The notes below the pieces were generated by a model. That model saw nothing but the letters and a program-made list of their open reading frames with translations, was not told where the DNA came from and ran no database searches. Below are positions 56,597 through 64,000 of a stretch of DNA of 64,000 nt, piece by piece. Positions within the stretch are counted from its first letter, which is position 1. Every line of letters starts with the position of its first letter. This stretch comes from Bryoerythrophyllum caledonicum (lineage: Eukaryota > Streptophyta > Bryopsida > Pottiales > Pottiaceae), in NCBI GenBank assembly GCA_963971425.1, contig OZ020517.1, positions 27,484,668 through 27,548,667 of the forward strand. Direction: 5' to 3'. The position numbers and the translations under genes are program-made.

Positions 56597-59373
56597 CTAG
56601 ATTGAATCGGTACTCTCCCACATTATGGCTATCCCCTTTTCAATTGTCCAACGAAGGTTGCAATCTGTGTCCCAATCTTTATAGAACTTCATAACATCCC
56701 GATCGCGCGATATAGGGCGGAAGAATTGGATACGCACGGTGTTTGGCATATCCGGGTTAGAATTAGGATCTGAAACTGCTTGAGCAATCCAAAATGGGCG
56801 CTCGTCCCCATCACAAGGACGCAATGCAACAAAATAGCCAGCAAAAATATCACGACCAACTCTAAAAGAAGGAGGTGGACGATCGCGTCTTTGGCCAACA
56901 AAATGCTCATCTTCACGGTACTCCTCACGAACCTCACCCTCCGCTGAGAACTCATCTTCAATGGCATGGGCAATTCGCATCGTCGGCCAAAAGCCGTCTA
57001 CCAATGATATCGGCGTATCCATTGGAATAATCAGAGCAGCTCTAACATCACGCCAATAATACGAAAGTGGCTCAAAACGCGATCGGGCTTCAACAGACTC
57101 CCGAGATGATTGCTCCCAGTGATCGATGAATCCTGAAAGTCCCTTCACCACCTCATGGAGATGCCGCATCATAGAAGGCTTCAATGCATCAGGTTCTCCG
57201 CGAGGCCATAAAGATCTTCCTTCACAATCCTCCTTCCACAATTTCATGCCACTACCTTCTCCTCCCTTAGGAAGCCAATCCTCATCGTGACAAAGGATTT
57301 TATACTTCATTACTGGACAACCACTTGAATCCACATAAAACTTGAACTGATGAGCCTTTGTATGACCCTCCAAAGCTTCATCACCGTCCGCAATCATACC
57401 CCCAATGAATTTCTTAAAGTCAGGAACCTCTTGGATGAGATGCGGGATTGTGGGAACACTCTCATTTTTCATAAACGACCTCATGAGCAAAGAAATGGTT
57501 GGAAAACTCTCCTTCCTCAGTGTCATACTCCAACGTCCAAATAATGCATCTATATCATCATGTGTATGCCCAACTAGCATAAAATTAACATACACCTCGC
57601 GGAAGATGCATTTTGCAACAAGGAGAGACCAAAAACAAAAAACAAATCTATTTTTGTTATCACCAACTGCATTGTCCATTTGTACATTCAATATTGGTGC
57701 AAAGGCCTCCCTGGAACTAGGATATCTGGAATCAGCCCTAATGGATCCAAATGCATCTCCGCACCCCGTAATACCGCCGCATACAATGGATGAGAACTAG
57801 ATTCTGGAAAGAGTTGCCGGGACGATGACTTCGGAGGCGCCTCCAGGTCACGCAATAGTTTTGCGAACGACCCGACCGTGTAATTGGCATCATGGGAGTA
57901 TAAATCAAGGCCGTAATGGGCGTAACGCTGGTCCACATGACCATGGGCAAGCATACCTGTGATTGCAAGAGGCAACTTCATAAGCCCATCTAGGTGCTTT
58001 GTTTTATGTGAAAAAACCGGGGAGGCGGTCTTTGAGTGATCCATCTTATCATGCATGATGGTAAGAACCTCCTGGGGCGAAGACTTTGATCAAAATCGGT
58101 TTAGGTAGTACAAGTCCCGATGTGAGAAAGCAGAATCAATGTGAACCTGCATCTTCTTTTGCCATAGCAGTGATGCTTGTGTTCCAGGTTGAGTAAGCTT
58201 CTTCTGATCCTGGTATTTGTCACAAGTAGAACAACGGGCAAAGTTGTCTCCACCTTTCTTGGCATAGTACTCAGGGAAGCTCACACGCCGAATCTTACTC
58301 AAGCTTGAGGTTGAGATTGGTGGCAATCCACAATCAGCGAGATGATCATCAAGAAGCGGTATCTGATCCTTCCACTTAAAACTTGCAGGTAAGACCTTTG
58401 CCACAGCCTTCTCCCCAGATGGGAGAACACGAGACTTGTGAGGCATGTGGTCCGCATGTCTATCGAGAATGGCTCCAAGAGCGGCAGTAGCCACAACCGT
58501 ATGACCTCTAGGCTTATGCAAACCGGTATTCCCGTGGTGTTGAGCGACATGACCAGCGGCAGCGTCCTTCGCATTCCGATAGAAAGTACTCGAACTTACA
58601 CCCATGATTTTCATCCAGGCATGGGCACAAACGTCCACACCCTCTAGGGTCACAACCTTCCTACCCGCAGCGTCTCTATGAAACTGTCTGTGAACGTCGA
58701 GTTTGATATGATTTCTGAACTGCACGATGGTCTCACTGTACAAGCGCGTCCGAAGGACTCTTATTTTATCTCTAGGGTAGTGTTGAACACAATTTTGACT
58801 GCAACAACTATTGCTCGCAACAGCGTTAATGGAAAAAGGGGTCATGAGGAATTCAGCATTCCTGGACACTGTTGGACGTGTATTCCTTGAGGAATTGTCG
58901 TACGAACGGAAGCTCCCACCTAGAGGTCTGTTACGCTCAACCAACCAGACATTGTAAATGTCCCGAAGGCAATGATGGAAGAGACTCACACCGTTTAAGA
59001 AGACTTGTTGAATAGGCCAGGTCTTAAACGAGTACCTCCACTCATCAGGAGCTTCGTCTAAAACAAAAGTACTGGACACCTGTACTACAACATTCGAATC
59101 CCCAAGAGGACCAGAGGAACCTAGAAGTGCACTGGACCGGACATTGCGAACCAACCCCTCCGCAACGCGAACACCCGAACCATTGTGAAGCGAAACAGTC
59201 AGCCCGACCCAGAGACGGCGAGGAATAACATCAAACTCATGAAGGTCTCGATTCACGGGAGCGTCAACATGAACATCGTCGCCCTCCGAAGACGACATCC
59301 TGCATTCCAATGAGATACATAATAAATAACCCTGACAAATAAAAATGGGTATACGCCTTGTAGGAATAGACAT
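56597..59373 (-). pseudogene. DUF7869-like transposon-associated gene, interrupted
   Basis: The N-terminal segment 59373-58090 (427 residues; the ATG at 59298, MSSSEGDDVHV, is an equally likely start) has Cys-rich CCSQNCVQHY, VCAHAWMKIMGVSSSTFYRN and a CSTCDKYQDQKKL motif. After a single TGA (58092-58090) the same frame continues as 58056-57688 (MHDKMDHSKTASP). A frameshift near 57700 leads to 57691-56597, with VQMDNAVGDNKNR and GHTHDDIDALFGRW, which are hallmarks of DUF7869-type proteins. The C-terminus has an FAGYFVALRP...FWIAQAV stretch reminiscent of small beta-barrel reader domains. The DN...KN and HTHxDxD motifs look like an RNase H-fold active site, so it may be a transposase; this is inference. 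The family name is from recalled motifs. Confidence 0.65.
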
Positions 59374-59469
59374 TTATGAAGAAGCATAGGAGGAGGGTAA
59401 TTGATCTCGAATCGAGGTAAGGTCTGGCGCTTGAAAAAAAAGTATGATTCAAGTGAGCTGACATGGCAG

Positions 59470-60040
59470 ACCATGTAAATTTAGCTCGACTCGAGGTAAA
59501 CTCATGCGGTATAAGATGACAAGTATAAAATTTCATGCAATTAGCTATAATCCGAATATGAAATTATTTCACCCTTGACAAAGACAACTAAGCCCGACCC
59601 GACCTAAATTTATGACTATTAGACTCATTGTCATTTTAACTCGAGTCGAGGTAAACAGAAATAGGACATCAGGTATGTCAGTTTAGCTCGAGTCGAGCTA
59701 AACTTTCCTTCAAAAGAAGGTAAGACAATTTAGCTCGACTTGAGCTAAACTATCGATAATAATATTTATCGACAATTTAGCTCGAGTTGAGCTAAATTGT
59801 ACTAGGAAAGAAGGTATGACAGTTTAGATCGAGTCGAGCTAAACTGTCAATACAATATTGTAAGACAGTTTAGCTCGAGTCGAGCTAAACTGTCTTACCA
59901 TCTTTCCAAGGACAGTTTAGCTCGACTCGAGCTAAACTGCCGATAATAATATATATCGACAGTTTAGCTCGAGTCGAGCAAAATTGTCCTTGGAAAGATG
60001 GTAAGACAGTTTAGCTCGACTCGAGCTAAACTGTCCTTCC
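59470..60040. repeat. Cluster of about ten TTTAGCTC/GAGCTAAA hairpins
   Basis: Imperfect to perfect palindromes with the core TTTAGCTCGAGTCGAGCTAA occur near 59478, 59637, 59691, 59731, 59777, 59823, 59870, 59913, 59961 and 60006. The later ones have arms extended by GACAG/CTGTC. Spacers CTTGGAAAGATGGTAAG and their inverse flank a centre at about 59940-59960, so the last 170 bp form a larger palindrome as well. The cluster lies just upstream of the DUF7869-like gene. Confidence 0.85.
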
Positions 60041-60600
60041 GTGATTTTCGGCGTCTTTTTAGGGATTCATATGGTAAAACTTTTCAGCATATGAATCTGA
60101 CTCTCTGTGTACTACAATCCAAATCTTCCCGTTAGTCGTCACGAAACTCGCAGTGATGCTTCAAAATCACAATAGCAACTGGAACCACCGCAATAACCCT
60201 ACACACTGTCACATCCTAATTGCTAGAGACTGTGCACAGAGAATGCAAGAAGTATACATTGTGTACCTTATGAAGAAGACAACTGGTGCGTTGTTGCCTC
60301 GCGCAAGCGCCCTGCTCAACCGTGCGAAACCTGTAGATGTTACCCTCCTCAACCTCCGACAGTTCTTCTACCTCCAAGCCTCTCCACAACAACCTTGCAC
60401 AGCAACCAAAGTGAGAAGGAAAGAAATGAAGAAAGTTTTCGAGGATCGGCGAGGTCACTCACGAACACACGACCGTTTCAGAATTGGCGGGAGGAAACTT
60501 CAGAATTGGCGGGGGGGCTTTTCCACAACCCCTAAAAAGGTGCAAATTCGAAATCTTAGCGGGAAACAGAATCAACTATTTCCTGGCTGACTAAAATAAG
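60041..60600. other. Region upstream of the hairpin cluster; possible E2F-like sites
   Basis: A 10-bp inverted repeat GATTCATATG...CATATGAATC lies at 60064-60098. TTGGCGGG occurs twice (60484-60491 and 60506-60513) within a 22-bp tandem repeat, matching the E2F consensus TTSSCGSS. Open frames on both strands (60153-60590 +, 60458-60216 -) show no recognisable domain; I do not call a gene. Confidence 0.4.
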
Positions 60601-60649
60601 GAAGAGTACATACCTCGAATATACTCGCACATGCGAGTTATATACAAGG

Positions 60650-60780
60650 TTTTAGGGTAACGCTCAGGGTTTGGGTTAGGGTTAGGTTTAGGGTTTAGGG
60701 TTTGGGGTTTAGGATTTAGGGTTTGGTATTTAAGTTCAGGTTTTAGGGTTCAGGGTTTAGGGTCCTTGGTTTAGGTGTTA
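60650..60780 (+). repeat. Interstitial telomere-like repeats, degenerate
   Basis: A run of TTTAGGG/TTAGGG/TTTGGGG variants (about 60655-60775), with a core of consecutive TTTAGGG units near 60690-60722. Confidence 0.75.
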
Positions 60781-62795
60781 TCTTCTGATGTCATTTCATT
60801 TCAATATAATAATACTCTGAACATTCAAGATATTGACAATTCAACTAAGGTATAGGGAAATGTCGAGAAGATATTGAGATGATTAGAAATAATTTGTATT
60901 ACAATCCAAATAGGACTTATCTATTATGTTGAAATCAAAGACCTTAACAAACAGGTAGCATTTTTAAAAAAAACATATTTTATGTGCACGTGTATTTTTA
61001 GCAAAAAGGTATGTATTCAAACATGCTTTGGACATCATTTCTTTGGGGTTTTAAAAATGTGCATCATGTTACTATTTTGTCATCAATCTAGAATGTGCAT
61101 TCTTTGGCAAGAATCCCAAGTGTCTCCATGGTCTGGATTTGGAATTGAAATTGGTTACTAATATTTTGAATTAAAATATCTTATATTTGAGTTCACATTG
61201 CATTATCATGAGTTTAGGGTGTGGCAGTCTAAGCATGACATGAAAGATGGAAGAATTCTTGACCATACACAATTTATTTCATGTTTTGACGTGAAATTAA
61301 AGACTTTGTCATTTGTAACACATAGAGAGTGGAACAATATTAAAAGATTTCAACAAGGAACGGAGAGACCTCCTCATAACAAAAAAAGGATAATCAAAAT
61401 ATAAAATATAACCAATACAAAGTGTATCACTTAGTGCATCAGGCATAATTTAATGTTCGTAATGTAAGTAATTTTGAATTTATTTATACATGCAAAAAAA
61501 GAATAACTAGTTTTTGAGCACGTTCTAGTGGTCGCAAATTATATTTGAAATTCTCAAAATTTTGTAGAAGGATGATAAAAGTCATGAGGCATAATTATTA
61601 GTAATTTATTTTCTCAATGAACGTCTTCAATAAAAGTTATGCGAGCCAAAAGAGAAACTTCTCGATTGCCGGCACGTCGAGTAACCTAAAAAACGTTTTG
61701 CTATGACTCAGTATGGAATGTGATATTTTGAATACATAGAAGTAATATTAGAACGAATGATATTGTGGATAAACATGTTATTCTTCTAGTGAAAAATAAG
61801 ATTACATCCCAATTCATACATTTTCACACATTGTCACATATTATTGATTTAGGGTACCAAGAATACTTAGACTTCATATCCACTAAAGACTTGGGGATCG
61901 TCATATTTTTTTGCTTTTTAATATTACTATTGGAGATTTAGGTCCACATATTTTGAAAACCCTTTTAAAATTCAAAAGATTACTATTTCACTTGTGAAAT
62001 ACTTAACCATAAAGAGAAGTACGGAGTTCAAAATGATTGTTTGTAGAAGTGGATATACACATTGCACATACATCAGCTCGGTTTTTAGCAAAGGTGTTCA
62101 CCATCACTTTGTGCAATGAACCAAAAGGAGTGTGTGCACACACTTTAGCTCCAGTAGCGCTAACGTGTGCCTCATCACTGGGTGCAGTGAACTAAAAAGA
62201 AAATATGCACAGTTTAGCTCTACTAGCGCTAAATTGTGCACCATCACTAAATGGAGTAGATTAGAAAGCAAAAATGCACTATGTAGCTCCAATATACAGA
62301 AGATGGCTTCTAGAGAAGTGGACACTAAATAGGAATCCATACAGTAATTGTAAAATGAACAATAAGTGTAGTGTCAAAACTATACATCACCCAATGTCAA
62401 CTACTACTCTAAATGTCAATCCTAGTAAATAGTGGAACATAAAGCTTTTTACTTGTGGACAATTAGTTTAGGAAACCATAATCATGGTTTGATTACATCT
62501 TGAGCATCATAGTAAGGAAGGGTTGAGTGCATGTAGAAAAGCAAGAATTTGCAAGAAAGAGCTTGGGAATAATCGGACGTAGGTATGGAGCAAACGAAAA
62601 ATATCAAAAATTGGACAAAGTAGAATGTAAAATATGGAGGGAAAATGAAACTGCAAGTAGAAGATTGGAAATATAAGAACATTCTTCTGGAAACGAAAAT
62701 GAGAAAAGAAAGGAATATTGGAAAAGGAAAAAACTTAAACATACAATAAATATAGAAATACAAGTAAAATACTCATTAGATATCCATCACATATT
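60781..62795. other. Element C right subterminal region, AT-rich, no gene
   Basis: Positions 61690-61870 resemble 1580-1730 of the TTAA element (CATTTTCACACATTGTCAC, AGTGAAAAATA). At 62130-62250 there are TTTAGCTC(C/T)x...GCGCTAA hairpin-like repeats matching the left subterminal region. Confidence 0.4.
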
Positions 62796-63037
62796 ATAAC
62801 ACCATACTCATTTTATTGGGAGATTTCCAGGATTTTGAAAGTTATGAACGGTTTTTCCAATACATTTTTTTGGTGCACATTCAGCTCGACTCAAGCTGAA
62901 TATGTACCCATATTGTAGATATTGGACAAATTGCATTGTGCAAATTTACTAAATATTTGCATATTTAGGTCATTCTCAAGCTTCAAATATTATTTTGGGA
63001 GGCTCCCAATCTCCCAATATAATGAATATGGTGTTTT
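62796..63037. mobile_element. Possible ~240-bp MITE of the element C family
   Basis: The direct end AACACCATACTCATTTTATT at 62798 and the inverted end at 63037 bound a non-coding segment. It contains one variant hairpin of the family (ATTCAGCTCGACTCAAGC, about 62880). Confidence 0.5.
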
Positions 63038-64000
63038 ATGCATTCAATGTGCATTACATATTCAGTAAGTATTCATTAAATACTTATTGAATATTCAACT
63101 ACACATTAATTTTACATTAGAAATTTATGCACTATTCATTATCTATTCATTAAGAGTGCATTAAATACTCTATAAATAATCATTAAATATACAAATATTA
63201 ATTAAACTATCCTAAAATATACTTTCAAAACTTCAAACATTCATTAAGTAAAATTTAAATATTCTTTAATTGTGCATAGAAGTTTTAGATATACAAATAT
63301 ACATGAAGTATCCTATAAAAAATCATTACAAAGTCATTAGTTATTGGCTAATTATATGATTACACATTAAATATTCATTTGGATAATATTAAAAAATATT
63401 AAAAAAATGCAAGAGATGGGAATGAGAATAGTTGTGGATAAGACGATAAGAAATTGAGGTTGAAGATGAGACGAAGAATAAATGCATGGCGTTCGGTAGG
63501 CATAACATATTGAGCATATACAATTTATCAAGTATCAAAATTGTGTGCTAGGGAAGAGTTTTGATAGAGGGCTATTACAAAATGAACTGTAGTAGGTGAA
63601 CAAATGAGGGATAATATTCATGACAATGGTGGCTAAAACTAGTTGCCAACTTGTTGACTAATCATACTACTAAAATCATAATCCACGCAGTGAACCACGT
63701 AGTCAACCGTGCGGTGAACTACATAAACAGTTCAGTCAAACGCGCAGTTAATTGCGTAGTCAACCGTGCAGTGAACCATGTTACCTTTTTATTATTTATA
63801 GTTTGTATTATAAAAACTACATTATAATGGTTGGACATATGCGTTGCAAAGCAAGCGCCAATTGCTAGGAACGGTGCAGCCAACCGCACAGTGAATCATG
63901 TTACCTTTTCTTTAATATAGTTTGTAATATAAAACCACGCAATGAAGTTGGAGTTGTGATCTTGGAGGTTGGCATACAAAGTTGGAGTTGCAAAATTGCA
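63038..64000. other. AT-rich end of window with short direct repeats
   Basis: No gene is seen. CATTAAATA/TATTCATT words dominate 63040-63390. GTGAAxCATGTTACCTTTT followed by TATAGTTTGTAxTATAAAA occurs twice (about 63770 and 63892). CAACCGTGCxGTGAAC-like short repeats fill 63685-63780. Confidence 0.45.

Larger units (their letters stand above)
55481..63037. mobile_element. Element C: candidate DNA transposon with AAAACACCATATTC inverted ends
   Basis: The left end (55481: AAAACACCATATTCGTCATA then TTGGGAGATTTAG) and right end (reverse complement from 63037: AAAACACCATATTCATTATA then TTGGGAGATTGGGAG) are inverted repeats of about 45 bp. Inside are a broken DUF7869-like gene and hairpin clusters. 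A third end sequence in direct orientation at about 62796 makes the last 240 bp a possible small element of the same family, so the true right border may be different. The left flank is satellite and the right flank is not, and no target duplication is visible. Confidence 0.55.

Noticed and set aside
60153-60590. 145-codon + strand ORF near element C
   Set aside because: No recognisable domain, mixed composition, and equally long frames on the other strand; not enough to call a gene.

Overview
The window is nuclear DNA of a plant-lineage eukaryote (a streptophyte). The host genes show this: a five-exon ribosomal protein eL43 (RPL37A) gene of plant type with telo-box (AAACCCTA) motifs, the last exons of a sorting nexin 1-like gene, and an intronless membrane-anchored GT4 glycosyltransferase. 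Interstitial TTTAGGG repeats and a plant-type Ty3 primer binding site agree. Methyltransferase-bearing retrotransposons, piggyBac-like ends and the general look suggest a charophyte alga or other non-flowering streptophyte rather than an angiosperm; that placement is inference.

Layout. Positions 1-9121 hold the three host genes (SNX1-like 3' end, + strand; RPL37A, - strand; GT4, + strand), separated by small non-autonomous DNA transposons. These have TTAA/CCC...GGG/TTAA ends of piggyBac type, a PIF/Harbinger-type MITE with TTA target duplications, and a large foldback. Positions 9122-14800 are AT-rich and contain a broken hAT transposase, telomere-like repeats and a small GC-rich hairpin. From about 14800 the sequence becomes GC-rich and leads into a satellite with a ~569-bp monomer, about 22 copies in three blocks (16262-21399, 33454-34969, 49560-55480). 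The array was one block, split by two retrotransposon insertions, both datable by target duplications that lie in the same satellite sequence.

Element A (21400-33453, - strand) is a decayed Ty3-type retrotransposon. Its order is Gag, two zinc knuckles, aspartic protease, a C5-cytosine DNA methyltransferase (DNMT3/DRM-like) domain, RT, RNase H and a DDE integrase ending in a PHD finger. Its terminal repeats are not ordinary LTRs: read on the + strand they are AB-gc-A-[body]-B, a split-direct-repeat arrangement, with 4-bp TTGT duplications outside. A chromatin reader and a DNA methylation writer in one retroelement, with this terminal structure, is the most remarkable thing in the window.

Element B (34970-49559, + strand) is a very young 14.6-kb Ty3 element. 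It has 2.18-kb LTRs with only two differences seen, ATCAT duplications, a TGGCGCCG primer binding site and one 2213-codon Gag-Pol frame. It also carries a large unrecognised accessory ORF between pol and the 3' LTR, a 120-codon ORF inside each LTR, and a conspicuous excess of CCAATTGG-like words throughout.

Element C (about 55481-63037) abuts the satellite. It has matching inverted ends, a broken DUF7869-like gene, and clusters of TTTAGCTC...GAGCTAAA hairpins. The last kilobase is AT-rich with short direct repeats. No tRNA, rRNA or CRISPR feature was found.
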